From the NCBI RefSeq assembly GCF_035956715.1, contig NZ_CP108381.1:5984001-6048000 (forward strand): a stretch of 64,000 bases of DNA. Direction: 5' to 3'. The notes beneath the pieces were generated by a model that was given only the letters and a program-made list of their open reading frames with translations, made no database searches and was not told where the DNA came from. The stretch comes from Nocardia sp. NBC_01329. Its GTDB lineage: Bacteria > Actinomycetota > Actinomycetes > Mycobacteriales > Mycobacteriaceae. Of the stretch, positions 44,556 to 53,094 are shown one piece after another (within the stretch, counting starts at the first letter, position 1; each line of letters starts with the position of its first letter). The translations under genes were made by a program, and so were the position numbers.

Positions 44556-45359
44556 ATGACGGACCGGTCCTCCGATATCCCCAGTCAGGTACTGCTCGCG
44601 GTGGCTGCCGTGCTAGCGGTGATCGCCGCGGTGATCGGTTCGGGCGCGCTGGGCGGTACACCGATCGCCGAGGCCGCCGATGGGGCGCTCGCGGCCGATG
44701 CCACCTTCGTCGCTCCCGGCGGGACAGCGTTCGCCATCTGGTCGCTGTTGTACATCGGTTTCCTCGCGCTCGCGGTCTGGCAGCTGTTACCTGCGCAGCG
44801 CGGGAACCCGCGGGTACGGGACGTGTGGTGGTTGATCGCCCTGTCGCTGCTGCTGAACGTGCTGTGGATCGCCACAGTGCAGCTCGGGTGGGTCTACGTC
44901 AGCGTCGTGGTGATCCTCGCGCTCCTCGCAACGCTGGCGGTGATTTTCGCCCGCTTGCTGCGCTCGCGTCCCGCGAGCTGGGTCGAGGCCGTGCTGCTCG
45001 ACGGCGTGATGGGGCTGTATCTCGGGTGGGTCGTCATCGCGACGGTGGCGAATATCGCCGCCGCGTTGAAAGCCGGGGACGTCGGTGAACTCGGTCTCGG
45101 CGCTGAGCCGTGGGCGGTGGTGGTGCTGGTGATCGCCGCCGCTGTCGGGGTCGGATTGGCCTTCATCAGCGGCGGGCGGGTCGCGTTCGCTCTCGCCATG
45201 ATCTGGGGACTCGGGTGGATCGGGGTCGCTCGTTTCGCGGACTCGCCGGAATCGGCGGTGGTGGGAAGTGTCGCGGTCGCTGCCGCCGTGGTGGTAGCGG
45301 TGGCCGCCGCCGCAGCGCTCGGGCGAAAGAACGCCGGCCAGGTGTCACCGGCCTCATGA
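44556..45359 (+). CDS. TspO/MBR-like multi-helix membrane protein
   Basis: The 267-residue protein begins MTDRSSDIP and has about eight hydrophobic helices with aromatic-rich TAFAIWSLLYIGFLALAVWQ and WLIALSLLLNVLWIATVQLGW, as in bacterial TspO relatives. TspO-like proteins bind porphyrins or tryptophan-rich sensor ligands. ATG 44556 is chosen; a GTG at 44520 is possible. It lies after the TetR gene in the same direction but need not belong to that operon. Confidence 0.65.
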   Translation: MTDRSSDIPSQVLLAVAAVLAVIAAVIGSGALGGTPIAEAADGALAADATFVAPGGTAFAIWSLLYIGFLALAVWQLLPAQRGNPRVRDVWWLIALSLLLNVLWIATVQLGWVYVSVVVILALLATLAVIFARLLRSRPASWVEAVLLDGVMGLYLGWVVIATVANIAAALKAGDVGELGLGAEPWAVVVLVIAAAVGVGLAFISGGRVAFALAMIWGLGWIGVARFADSPESAVVGSVAVAAAVVVAVAAAAALGRKNAGQVSPAS

Positions 45360-45402
45360 GCCGCGACATCCACGACGGGTCGCGTGATCGGGGGAAGACG
45401 AC

Positions 45403-45879
45403 CTACTCGGTGCGGCTCTCGTGCGGTGCTCTCGGACGAGTAACCGCTTCGATTGTGATGAGCCCTTCCAACCCGGTGAAATCGTCAGGGTTGGTCGTGT
45501 ACAGCGGTAGCTCCTCGGCCAGGGCGATCGAGGCGATCATCAAGTCGGCGATGCGGCGGCGCGGTTTGCGACCGGCAGCGATCACGGCGGCGCATATTCG
45601 GCCGTAGGCGCGAGCGGCTTCCGCGTCGAAAGGTATGGGATCGAATTCGTGTTCGGCTCGCTGGAGCACATCGAGACGGCGGGCTCGTTCAGCGTGCTCG
45701 TCATAGCTGTTCTGCTCGGCATTGCCGCGGACCTCATGCGGCCCGGCCGACAACTCGGCCAGTGTGACGGCCGTGATCGCCATCTCGTCCGGAAGCTCTG
45801 CGGGATCCACCCAGCGACGCAGAATCATGATGTTGGTGTCGATCAGCCCACGCGTACGGTCCGGACGGTCAACGGTCAT
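45403..45879 (-). CDS. vapC: VapC-type PIN-domain RNase toxin
   Basis: The 158-residue PIN protein has the acidic residues in GLIDTNIMIL (Asp), TLAELSAG (Glu), RRIADLMIASIALAEE (Asp) and YTTNPDDFTGL (Asp/Asn). These coordinate magnesium for cleavage of tRNA or rRNA. It overlaps the antitoxin gene by 11 bases, the usual vapBC arrangement. Confidence 0.88.
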   Translation of the reverse strand: MTVDRPDRTRGLIDTNIMILRRWVDPAELPDEMAITAVTLAELSAGPHEVRGNAEQNSYDEHAERARRLDVLQRAEHEFDPIPFDAEAARAYGRICAAVIAAGRKPRRRIADLMIASIALAEELPLYTTNPDDFTGLEGLITIEAVTRPRAPHESRTE

Positions 45880-46138
45880 AGGGGTCGTCCAGGTACTGAT
45901 CGGCCGTAGCGTCCTGATCGGCGCGGAAGGTATCGGTGTCCAACGCGGGCGCGGTGCCGGACATCGCGGCGAATTCTGCCCGCGGGATGAACCTGCGGCG
46001 ACGCCGTAGGGGCACGAGTTGGCCGATCTGGTGGCCGTCGCGGGTGACCGTGAACGCCTGCCCGTCCTGGACGGCGTCCATTATCTCCTTGGATCTGTTG
46101 CGTAGATCCCGCTGGGTGATTTCCGGCTGAGCGCTCAC
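45869..46138 (-). CDS. vapB: VapB/Phd-YefM family antitoxin
   Basis: The 89-residue protein begins VSAQPEITQRDLRNRSKEI (Phd/YefM DNA-binding domain) and continues MDAVQDGQAFTVTRDGHQIG. A flexible acidic C-terminus wraps the toxin. GTG 46138 is chosen because a -10-like TATTAT lies six bases before it, as expected for a leaderless transcript. Binding to the site at 46140 would repress the pair. Confidence 0.85.
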   Translation of the reverse strand: MSAQPEITQRDLRNRSKEIMDAVQDGQAFTVTRDGHQIGQLVPLRRRRRFIPRAEFAAMSGTAPALDTDTFRADQDATADQYLDDPYDR

Positions 46139-46139
46139 A

Positions 46140-46155
46140 ACCCGATAATACGGGT
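46140..46155 (-). promoter_or_regulatory. vapBC promoter with overlapping palindromic operator
   Basis: On the minus strand ACCCGTATTATCGGGT has inverted arms ACCCG/CGGGT around the -10-like TATTAT, two bases before the vapB start codon. Repressor bound there would cover both the -10 and the start. Confidence 0.65.
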
Positions 46156-46260
46156 ACTGTGCCACCCAGTGCTACCAGGTGCCATCGCCCTGGTGATCGG
46201 GACCCGGTCCCGGCTGTGCGTTGTGGATGCCGGGCCGAGTCGCCAGGGCGCCCGGCCCCG

Positions 46261-46288
46261 TTGACACGCGGGTGCGCGCCGGTACTGT
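46261..46288 (+). promoter_or_regulatory. Sigma-70-type promoter for the WXG100 remnant
   Basis: TTGACA (46261-46266) and TACTGT (46283-46288) are separated by 16 bases, 37 bases before the GTG at 46326. AGGGGG is at about 46315. A good promoter still stands in front of a truncated gene. Confidence 0.6.
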
Positions 46289-46325
46289 CGGGCACAGCTG
46301 CGGTTCGATCATCGAGGGGGACGTT

Positions 46326-46663
46326 GTGGCCGACTCAGCGGATTCGACACCGGCAATTCGGGTCGTGCCGGACCATGTCCTGGATGCGGGCAAGTACGTC
46401 CAGCTCACCGCCGACAATCTGGTGAAAGCCCTGCAGGACCTCGATATCGACATCGATGCCGTGTTGGAGGTGTGGAAGGGCAACTCCGCCACCGCGTATC
46501 GCGTCGGCTGGGACGAGACCAGGCCGGGTACATCTACGCGAGTAGCGACCACGACCCGAAGTCCGGAACCCGGCGACCAACGACGTCACAGATCCCCGCG
46601 GTGCGCGTGGTCGCGCGTCAGTCTGCGGAGTCCAGGTTCACAGGGCCCGGTGGCAGAGCGGAT
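46326..46663 (+). pseudogene. WXG100-like ESX substrate, truncated
   Basis: From GTG 46326 the frame reads VADSADSTPAIRVVPDHVLD, then QLTADNLVKALQDLDIDIDA, VLEVWKGNSATAYRVGWDE. W-K-G with flanking helices is the WXG100 hairpin. After GWDETRPG the sequence turns into low-complexity, unlike the second helix of normal homologues, and the frame runs into the end of the opposing DUF1963-like gene. Probably cut by deletion or a frameshift. Confidence 0.6.
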
Positions 46664-47688
46664 CAAGACCCGGGGAACAGCACGTGGGGGTGCTCCGGCG
46701 ATGCTGGGCAGGCGCCGATGACCAGGTCCCACATGTCATGGATCTGGATCTTGGTCGGCTCCCCGCTGCCGTAGCGCGACATGTCGGCGGGCTGATCCTC
46801 GTAGGGGACCCAGCTGTGTTGTCCCCCGTCCCATTCCGACGAGGCGAGGGTCAATACCGGTTCGGTGGGTCTCCCGCAGGTCGGGCACGGCTGCACCCAG
46901 GGATCGTTGCGCCCCCAGCCGACGTAGCCACCGATCTTCCACCCGGGCGCGACAGACAGATCCTGCTGGTAGGGGCTTTCGGTGTCGCCGAGGTCTTCCA
47001 CATCGATACCGAGATACCCGGCCTCCCACAGCTTCAGCTGCTGATACACATCCTTGTCGAGCTCGGGCGCTGCCGGGTACTCGGTCACCAGCTCCGGCGA
47101 GATCGTGCACGGGACCGGAACGAACCGCCCGTCATGTTGAACGACCACGAGCTCGGGGGGATCGGCCAGAATGTCGGTGACCGTGGCCGTGGACCGCCAC
47201 ACCACAGTGGTTGTGGGGAGTAGCAGGTCGTCGTGCTCGAAAGGGCACCACAACACTTGCAGCAGATCTTTGCCCGCGGGTGGCCGCAGGCCGGGAACGT
47301 CGCGGACATACAGTTGCGCGATCGGCAGCATGGCGACCGGGCCCTCGGGAAGCACCGGATCCGGGTCGTACAGCTGTTGAAACCTCGCGAAATCCTCCGG
47401 GGTGTCCTGCCACTGGTAGTCGTCTCCGCCCGGCACGGCTTCATCGCAAACGGTGCCCTGCTGCTCGGCTCGGACCTGCTTTAGTGACATCACCTCTCCC
47501 GAGTGTCTGTCGTGGCAGTGGGGCCAGGGCTCATCCGCCGGCCACAGCAGCGGCCCGCCTACGGAACTGTCGTGGCACGAGGGGCTGCCGGGGCGAGGGT
47601 GCAACCGAGTCGCGGTCCGGGCAAGCGGCGCCAGAGCCGGAATCGCGGCCGCTATATCGACCGGCCGCGGCGCGGTGGTACGGGTCAC
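46663..47688 (-). CDS. DUF1963 (YwqG-like) protein, paralogue 1
   Basis: The 341-residue protein has ALAPLARTATRLHPRPGSPS, GGPLLWPADEPWPHC, LPIAQLYVRDVPGLRPP, LLQVLWCPFEHDD, LSVAPGWKIGGYVGWG and a CPTCG zinc-ribbon-like pair. These match the second copy at 59753 in order, with about half the residues alike. The GTG at 47688 has GGAGG seven bases upstream. The family is a beta-rich fold of unknown function, sometimes found among phage and mobile-element cargo. Confidence 0.75.
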   Translation of the reverse strand: MTRTTAPRPVDIAAAIPALAPLARTATRLHPRPGSPSCHDSSVGGPLLWPADEPWPHCHDRHSGEVMSLKQVRAEQQGTVCDEAVPGGDDYQWQDTPEDFARFQQLYDPDPVLPEGPVAMLPIAQLYVRDVPGLRPPAGKDLLQVLWCPFEHDDLLLPTTTVVWRSTATVTDILADPPELVVVQHDGRFVPVPCTISPELVTEYPAAPELDKDVYQQLKLWEAGYLGIDVEDLGDTESPYQQDLSVAPGWKIGGYVGWGRNDPWVQPCPTCGRPTEPVLTLASSEWDGGQHSWVPYEDQPADMSRYGSGEPTKIQIHDMWDLVIGACPASPEHPHVLFPGS

Positions 47689-47943
47689 GCTGAAACCTCC
47701 ACGAAACAAGAACATCCGGCCCGGCACGCAATGCCCAGGTTCACGCTCAGAACCACTCGATACGAGTTCTCAGGCTAAACGCCATCTCATCAACCCCCTC
47801 CCCGCGGCCGGGACGACCCAAACAAGGTACGCCTCCCGGCAGTTGCCCACCGAACTCCGAAGATCACACCGCGCCTGGCCACACCCCCCTGTCAGCGCAA
47901 CGTTGATCTTGGCCGCTGAAGGTTCCCCTAACGGACACCTCGC
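47689..47943. other. Gap between DUF1963 paralogue 1 and a hypothetical gene
   Basis: About 255 bases hold no gene-like frame. The 5' part carries the GGAGG site of the DUF1963-like gene on the minus strand; nothing else was recognised. Confidence 0.4.
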
Positions 47944-48288
47944 TCAGCCCGACCGACCAGCATCTGTCCCCCGCCGCGGCCCCTTTCCGGGGTATTCGGG
48001 TCCCACCCCCCCGTAGAAGCGGCCCCGGTCACACAAGTCGTCGATCTCGGCGTTCTCATCCTCGCTCAATTGCACATCCAGCGCGACGCTGATGACGTGT
48101 CGGGCGTGGGCCAATCGCCGAGCGACATCCCAGTCGGCGATGAATGTGCCGACGGTGTACTCGTCGGCGGTTCCGAATGCCTGGCGGGATCCGAGTCGGT
48201 CGAGGGAAACCACGAACTCGTTGAGGTCCTGCAGGACTGCCACGATCTCGTTGAGGGGTATACGGATGTCTCGGGAGGACATGTCCAT
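47944..48288 (-). CDS. Hypothetical protein, helical (about 114 aa)
   Basis: The frame begins MDMSSRDIRIPLNEIVAVLQ and continues with SLDRLGSRQAFGTADEYTVG and a helical ISVALDVQLSEDENAEIDDL. A cytoplasmic soluble protein with no recognised family; the length and acidic helices recall proteins annotated near transposon remnants in Nocardia. Start uncertain (ATG 48288 or the ATG two codons on). Confidence 0.45.
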   Translation of the reverse strand: MDMSSRDIRIPLNEIVAVLQDLNEFVVSLDRLGSRQAFGTADEYTVGTFIADWDVARRLAHARHVISVALDVQLSEDENAEIDDLCDRGRFYGGVGPEYPGKGPRRGTDAGRSG

Positions 48289-48385
48289 CGGTTTCAACTC
48301 CAGAGCTGGTACTCCGGCCCGGACCGTGGCCTTGCTGGTCGGGGCTCGTCCGGGAACGGGTGCGGCCACCGGTGATCATCGGTGT

Positions 48386-48815
48386 GTGAAGACAGAAGAT
48401 CAGACAGTGGCCGCAGGCCACAGCAGAGATTCTGCCCGGTGGCAGGATATGTTCGAGGTCCTGATGGACCGCATCGCGGGGCGGTTCGCCCGGGTGGAAC
48501 CGCGGCGCCGGGCGAGGGTGCTCGGGTTGCTGTCGGACCTGCCACGAAAGAATTGCTGGACGCTCGCCGAGCACGCAGGGGACGCATCACCGGACGGCCT
48601 GCAGCACCTGTTGTCGAGGGCCAGGTGGGACGCCGACGAAGAAGGGCACTGCCACGGTGGGCGTGCAGCGCCAGTACACCGGCACCGCCGGACGCATCGA
48701 GAACAGCCAGGTCGCTGTTTACCTCGCCTACTCGACTCCTCGTGGGCACGCGGCGATCGACCGGGAACTGTATGTCCCGCGCTCCTGGACCGAGGACACG
48801 GTCCGCTCGCCTGGT
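48386..48815 (+). pseudogene. IS701-family transposase remnant
   Basis: The first frame reads RFARVEPRRRARVLGLLSDL, RKNCWTLAEHAGDASPDGLQ and HLLSRARWDADE, the IS701 transposase N-terminus. The next frame gives KKGTATVGVQRQYTGTAGRI, ENSQVAVYLAYSTPRGHAAI and DRELYVPRSWTED. The middle stretch with the catalytic Asp is deleted and the C-terminal 200 or so residues are missing. No intact ends were found. Confidence 0.75.
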
Positions 48816-48887
48816 CGAGTGACTGAGTCATTCCGCTCCAGACAGTCGATACTGCGCGGAAAGGCGCGGTCTCGATGCTGGGATCGC

Positions 48888-49796
48888 TCAGCACGACCGA
48901 GGCGTTTGCGCTCCCGCGACGACCGTGCGCATCCAGGTGAGTGTGCTGTGCAAGCCGGTTGGTAGGTCGGTGCTCGGTCGCCAGCCCAGGCTATTGCGAG
49001 TCCGGGCCAGGTCCGGGACAGCGGAATCAGGTCTTGCTCTGCCCGGTGTTGTCTCCAGCCAGCCGGTACCGGCGAGCGCGATTGCGGTCCGAGCGAATTC
49101 GCTGACTCGCAGAGTGGGACCGGCGATATCGATCGGGCCCGGGATATCGGTGTCGAGCATGCGGGTGAGGGCGTCGACAGCGTCGGCGATATAGACGAAC
49201 GATTGTGCCGGGTCATCAGTGAGGTACAGGGTCTGGGCGCGGAGAGCGGCGGCGCAGATCGTCGCGGTAGCGCGCCCGTCGCCGGGGGCCAGGTGCGGAC
49301 CGTAGACCTCGAACAGCCGGGCGATACCGGTGGAGGTGCGCCGGTCGTGGTGGGCGGCCGTTTCGATCAGATGGTGGCCGGTGCGGTGGGCTTCGAATGC
49401 CGCGGGCCGGCGACTGTCCAGCCGGGTGCCCGGGTCAGGTCCGGAGGCCAGCACGATCCGGGCGGTGTGGGCTGCGGCGAGGTCGAGTACAGCGAGGGTT
49501 CCGGTGCAGGCCGCGCGCACGACTGCCGCGGAGTCGCGGGCGGCGGCGAAGGGGCTGCCGGGGTGGGCGAGGTGCGCGATATGGGTGATCCCGTCGAGTC
49601 CGGTGAACGCGCCGAAGGCTGTGGTGTCGGTGGTGCGTAGGGCGAAGCGTGGGTGACCGGTCAGATCGGCGATATTCGCGGCACGTCCGGTGCTGAAGTT
49701 GTCGACAGCGGTGACGCGATCGCCGCGGGCGATCAGGCGGCGGCACAGGTGCGAGCCGAGGAAACCGGCCCCTCCGGTGACGACTATATGGTTCAC
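48888..49796 (-). CDS. NAD-dependent epimerase/dehydratase-like protein lacking the YxxxK catalytic pair
   Basis: The 302-residue extended SDR has the NAD motif VVTGGAGFLGSHLCRRLIAR, VDNFSTGRAANI, LFEVYGPHLAPGDGRA and FVYIADAVDALTRML. Where catalytic Tyr-xxx-Lys should stand, the sequence is AFEAHRTGHHLIE, giving Phe and Arg. So it probably binds NAD and a sugar nucleotide but cannot do normal hydride chemistry. It is the last gene of an operon, its ATG overlapping the stop of the membrane-protein gene (ATGA). Confidence 0.75.
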   Translation of the reverse strand: MNHIVVTGGAGFLGSHLCRRLIARGDRVTAVDNFSTGRAANIADLTGHPRFALRTTDTTAFGAFTGLDGITHIAHLAHPGSPFAAARDSAAVVRAACTGTLAVLDLAAAHTARIVLASGPDPGTRLDSRRPAAFEAHRTGHHLIETAAHHDRRTSTGIARLFEVYGPHLAPGDGRATATICAAALRAQTLYLTDDPAQSFVYIADAVDALTRMLDTDIPGPIDIAGPTLRVSEFARTAIALAGTGWLETTPGRARPDSAVPDLARTRNSLGWRPSTDLPTGLHSTLTWMRTVVAGAQTPRSC

Positions 49797-50140
49797 GACA
49801 GCACCTTCCGCCGGTACGGCCGTCGGCTCGTGTCGGGAACGACGCAGCCGTAGGCGACCAGAGTGGCGAACGCGACCCGTTTACGTGGGCAGTCGTGGTC
49901 GAGGTGGTGCCGCGCGGCGTTGTGGGCGTCGACCGGGCTCAGCGGTACTCCGGGAAGTGCGCAGGTCCAATCAATGGGGCCGGGGCCGGTGGAGCGCCGG
50001 TGCTGCCGGGTGTTCGGGCGCGTCGCGGGACGCTTCCGCGGCGGTGGGTCGGCGGGCCAGACACAGCCGAGGGCGACCGCCGCTATCGAGGACATCGCGA
50101 GAGTGACAGCGACGGCGCACAACATCTGCCACGGAGTCAT
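49793..50140 (-). CDS. Small membrane or secreted protein (115 aa)
   Basis: It starts MTPWQMLCAVAVTLAMSSIA with one N-terminal hydrophobic helix, followed by a Pro/Arg-rich stretch and a Cys-containing tail (DWTCALPG, LDHDCPRKR, YGCVVPDTS). No family recognised. Both ends overlap neighbours by four bases (ATGA), so it is the middle gene of a three-gene coupled operon. Confidence 0.55.
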   Translation of the reverse strand: MTPWQMLCAVAVTLAMSSIAAVALGCVWPADPPPRKRPATRPNTRQHRRSTGPGPIDWTCALPGVPLSPVDAHNAARHHLDHDCPRKRVAFATLVAYGCVVPDTSRRPYRRKVLS

Positions 50141-50505
50141 ACCGTCGCACCGCCCGAACCGAGCGCTGGAACACTGGGCGCCCACACGGTGTGGGGGCAT
50201 ACGGTTTCCAGTCGGAACCCGAGGTCGCAGATCAGCGCGGGCCGGTCGTCGACCTGGCCGAGATCGAAGGCGATGATCACCGCGGTGCCGAGTTCGGTGG
50301 CGAGAGCGCGCACATAGGTGAGCGGATGCGGCTCGTCGGCGGGTGGTCGCACGGTATAGACGTAGCGGTAGCCGGATTCGTGGGCATACCGTTGGATCTC
50401 GCAGGCGTGACGCGGGGCGTGTAACCCGGATATCTCGGTGCGCACGAACCCGATAGCGAGGGGTCTGCGCGGCTCTGCTGATGTGCGGACATGTGGGTAC
50501 GGCAT
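50137..50505 (-). CDS. Degenerate resolvase-like protein
   Basis: The 122-residue protein has the resolvase N-terminal pattern LAIGFVRTEISGLHAPRHAC, YAHESGYRYVYTV, VIIAFDLGQVDDRP and a C-terminal LETVCPHTVWA. The serine recombinase motif YxRVST that carries the nucleophile is altered to VRTEIS and no catalytic serine is at the expected place, so it is probably not a recombinase. Leads the operon with the 115-aa protein and the altered epimerase. Confidence 0.6.
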   Translation of the reverse strand: MPYPHVRTSAEPRRPLAIGFVRTEISGLHAPRHACEIQRYAHESGYRYVYTVRPPADEPHPLTYVRALATELGTAVIIAFDLGQVDDRPALICDLGFRLETVCPHTVWAPSVPALGSGGATV

Positions 50506-50839
50506 CGGTCCTCCCGGAAACCTGTAGCTGAGCGAATGCGTGGCGCGTTCGGGTGCCCGAGTACGGAAGGGAATGCATGTACCGCCGGATCGCGGAGCGC
50601 GGCCGACCCCGTGTCTTACTGAAGATCCTTGGTGTCAGAAAGATTGGGACCTTCGCAATCGGCCTGCGACTTCACCCCGAACGCCTGTATCAGGGGACCA
50701 TGCCCGCCGTTCCGGGCCAAGCACTATCGGGTACCCGAATCAAACTAGCCCAAAGTGCCACGAAGGGACCCGAATGTGCGATAAAACAGACCCGATTGCG
50801 CAGCCGATTCGATCCGTTTCCGCGACAAGGGGGTTCATC

Positions 50840-51754
50840 ATGCACAGCGCTGCCGACGAGACCGATCCGATTCCGGCCTCGACGCTGCCACGACGCCAGC
50901 TCGGACGGTTCCTACGTGAGAGGCGCGACGCGACCGGTTTCACCATCGCCGCTGCTGCGAAATTGGCGGACTTGTCGTCGTCCGCGCTGCAGCGAGTTGA
51001 GGCCGGCCAGACTCAGAAGGTGCGCAAACAAGACGTTCGTGCGTTGTGCGAGCTGTACGAAGTCGACCCCGACGACATGCGTGCGGCCATGGACCTGGCC
51101 GTATTGGCTCGGGAGCAGAGTTGGTACCACGCCTACGGGGGTCTGTACTCCAACGCCTACAACATGTATGTCGGCCTGGAAGCTGTTGCGCGCCAGCAAA
51201 CCGCCTATCACGAGCATGTACCTGGCCTGTTGCAGACCGCTGACTATGCTCGCGCTGTCATCAGTGCGTACCCCGGATTCACGAGCGGCGACGACATCGA
51301 CCGGCGTGTTGAGCACCGTATGAAACGGCAAGCCATCGTCACCCGCAAGACAAACCCGGTGATGTTGGAGGTCCTCCTCCACGAATCGGCGCTGCGGCGA
51401 GTGGTTGGCGGTTCGCAGGTAATGCGTGCGCAACTAAGGCATTTGGCCGAGATCTCGAAGCTCGCGAATGTCGTCCTGCGAGTGCATCCATATGAGGCGG
51501 GTGTTATATGGGGAATGCCTCACGGCAGGTTCACCATCCTTTCGTTCGATGTGAACAGGGCCGGTGGGAGCGTTGAGCCTCCGATCGTCTTCATGGAGGG
51601 TGGGCCCGCCCAGGACGTTTATCTCGAGAAGCCCGACGAAGTACAGCTCTATAGTGAGCTCGCATCTGCAATTCGCAGTACATCACTAGATGAAGAACAA
51701 ACCCGGGAGCTGATTCGCCGGGTTACGAGGGAGTTCGATCGTGACAATCGTTGA
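50840..51754 (+). CDS. XRE helix-turn-helix regulator with DUF5753 domain
   Basis: The 304-residue protein has an N-terminal Xre motif (LGRFLRERRDATGFTIAAAA, LADLSSSALQRVEAG), then a DUF5753 domain (HEHVPGLLQTADYARAVIS, FTILSFDV). ATG 50840 follows AAGGGGG; an ATG at 50774 would add 22 residues. The gene ends inside the start of the DUF397 gene (14-base overlap). Such pairs regulate development, antibiotic production or conjugation in actinobacteria. Confidence 0.85.
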   Translation: MHSAADETDPIPASTLPRRQLGRFLRERRDATGFTIAAAAKLADLSSSALQRVEAGQTQKVRKQDVRALCELYEVDPDDMRAAMDLAVLAREQSWYHAYGGLYSNAYNMYVGLEAVARQQTAYHEHVPGLLQTADYARAVISAYPGFTSGDDIDRRVEHRMKRQAIVTRKTNPVMLEVLLHESALRRVVGGSQVMRAQLRHLAEISKLANVVLRVHPYEAGVIWGMPHGRFTILSFDVNRAGGSVEPPIVFMEGGPAQDVYLEKPDEVQLYSELASAIRSTSLDEEQTRELIRRVTREFDRDNR

Positions 51755-51953
51755 TCTAGCCGGAGCGAACTGGTTCAAGAGCAGCCACAGCGGCAGCCAG
51801 AGCGACTGCGTCGAGGTCGCGTGGTTGACAGACGGTCGGGTCGGGGTGCGGGATTCGAAGGACACTTCCGGTCCTGCCTTGATGTTCGCTCCTGGAGAGT
51901 GGGATGCCTTTGCGAACGAGCTCCGAGCAGGCGGATTCGGCTCTCGGCCGTGA
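51741..51953 (+). CDS. DUF397 protein
   Basis: The 70-residue protein shows the DUF397 signature WFKSSHSGSQSDCVEVAW and VGVRDSKD...SGPALMFAPGEWDAF. DUF397 proteins accompany DUF5753-type Xre regulators and are thought to bind and modulate them, possibly like a toxin-antitoxin pair. GTG 51741 lies inside the regulator gene. Confidence 0.9.
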   Translation: MTIVDLAGANWFKSSHSGSQSDCVEVAWLTDGRVGVRDSKDTSGPALMFAPGEWDAFANELRAGGFGSRP

Positions 51954-52124
51954 CGCTGGGATGCCGAATCAATCCCTAGCGATTCCATGAGACCGCCGAT
52001 AGCGGCCATGATTCCATCGGCCGCGCACGGTTGTTACCGTGCGTGCCATGCCTTTCGGCAGCGATCGATGGAACCGCAGCCCTCGGCGGTGCGTCTTACA
52101 CTACGAGCGGAGTACTGACGGCCG

Positions 52125-52697
52125 ATGGGAGCAGTGGTGGGACAACGGACGACAGTGGCGGCTGTAGCGGTACTGGCAGGGGCTGTGCTGGCGGTGAGTG
52201 GTTGTGACGCGACCACCGGCGGTTCGGCGGTAGCTGTGACGACCACGGATGCGGCGGCAACCGAAGCGTTGTGGGACCCATGCACGCAGATCAGTGATGG
52301 AGTGCTGCGGCAGGTGGGGGTGGACCCCTCCACGCGCGACAACACGATATCGGGGGTGGAGAACGTCGAGGGGTGGAAGTTGTGCTCATGGCATGACAAA
52401 CCTGTCCGTTGGAACTATGCGCTCGGAGTCTGGGCAACATCCCACAGCATCGAGGAAACCAAGCAGGATCATAATAATATCGACTTTGCCGATGTCATCG
52501 TTGCTGGCCGATCGGGGGTGCAGTTCAAACGTGCAGAAGATAGTCACGAAGAAATGTGCTATTTGAGCTTTCCTGTTGATGGTCAGTCCATAGAAATATC
52601 TATCTACAAAACGGTACTGACTGAGGATAGAAGAGCTCCATGCGATATTGCATCAGCTGCAGCGGAAATATTGGTGCCGATATTTCCGGCGCAGTAA
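52125..52697 (+). CDS. DUF3558 family lipoprotein
   Basis: The 190-residue lipoprotein has a signal peptide, lipobox LAVSGC (Cys27) and a DUF3558 domain starting near LWDPCTQISDGVLRQVGVDP. Cys residues in DPC, KLCSWH, EEMCYL and APCD are placed for disulfides. The second half is AT-richer than its neighbours (ATAATAAT and ATAGAAATATCTATC at about 52470-52610), pointing to transfer. It precedes the ESX substrate genes and may be exported with them. Confidence 0.82.
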   Translation: MGAVVGQRTTVAAVAVLAGAVLAVSGCDATTGGSAVAVTTTDAAATEALWDPCTQISDGVLRQVGVDPSTRDNTISGVENVEGWKLCSWHDKPVRWNYALGVWATSHSIEETKQDHNNIDFADVIVAGRSGVQFKRAEDSHEEMCYLSFPVDGQSIEISIYKTVLTEDRRAPCDIASAAAEILVPIFPAQ

Positions 52698-52707
52698 CGG
52701 GAGTGAG

Positions 52708-53085
52708 ATGAGTATTGAGGAAAGCATTACCCAGTGGCAGTATTTGTCGGATCAGGCGAAGGCTGGGCAACTTTATCTAGACGAATCAGTGGCGGTCGGG
52801 TGCCGGACCGCTATCGAAGCCCAGATCGGTACCTATCAGGAGTGCCTGCAAGGAATCGGGCAAATGGCTCGAGTAGCCGGTCTCGGGGAGTTCGCGTGCG
52901 GTCAGGAACTTGCGCGGTTGTTCGGATTGAAGGCAGTAGATTCGGCAGGTGATGGCGATCTAGCGACCTCGTTGCGGGATCACATACAGGTCTTGAAGTT
53001 GATGGGTGACACGATCCAGGTGTCACTGGATCGTATGCAGGAGCAGGATTCCAGTAACTCGCAGCACTACAACCAGGTGAGCTGA
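52708..53085 (+). CDS. Small helical PE/WXG-like protein
   Basis: The 125-residue helical protein begins MSIEESITQWQYLSDQAKAG and has DESVAVGCRTAIEAQI and DHIQVLKLMGDTIQVSLDRM. Position and size correspond to the small partner (PE-like or EsxB-like) that heterodimerises with the PPE-like protein nine bases downstream. No WXG motif is visible. Weak ribosome site GGGAGTGAG before ATG 52708. Confidence 0.55.
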   Translation: MSIEESITQWQYLSDQAKAGQLYLDESVAVGCRTAIEAQIGTYQECLQGIGQMARVAGLGEFACGQELARLFGLKAVDSAGDGDLATSLRDHIQVLKLMGDTIQVSLDRMQEQDSSNSQHYNQVS

Positions 53086-53094
53086 GGGGGAGAG

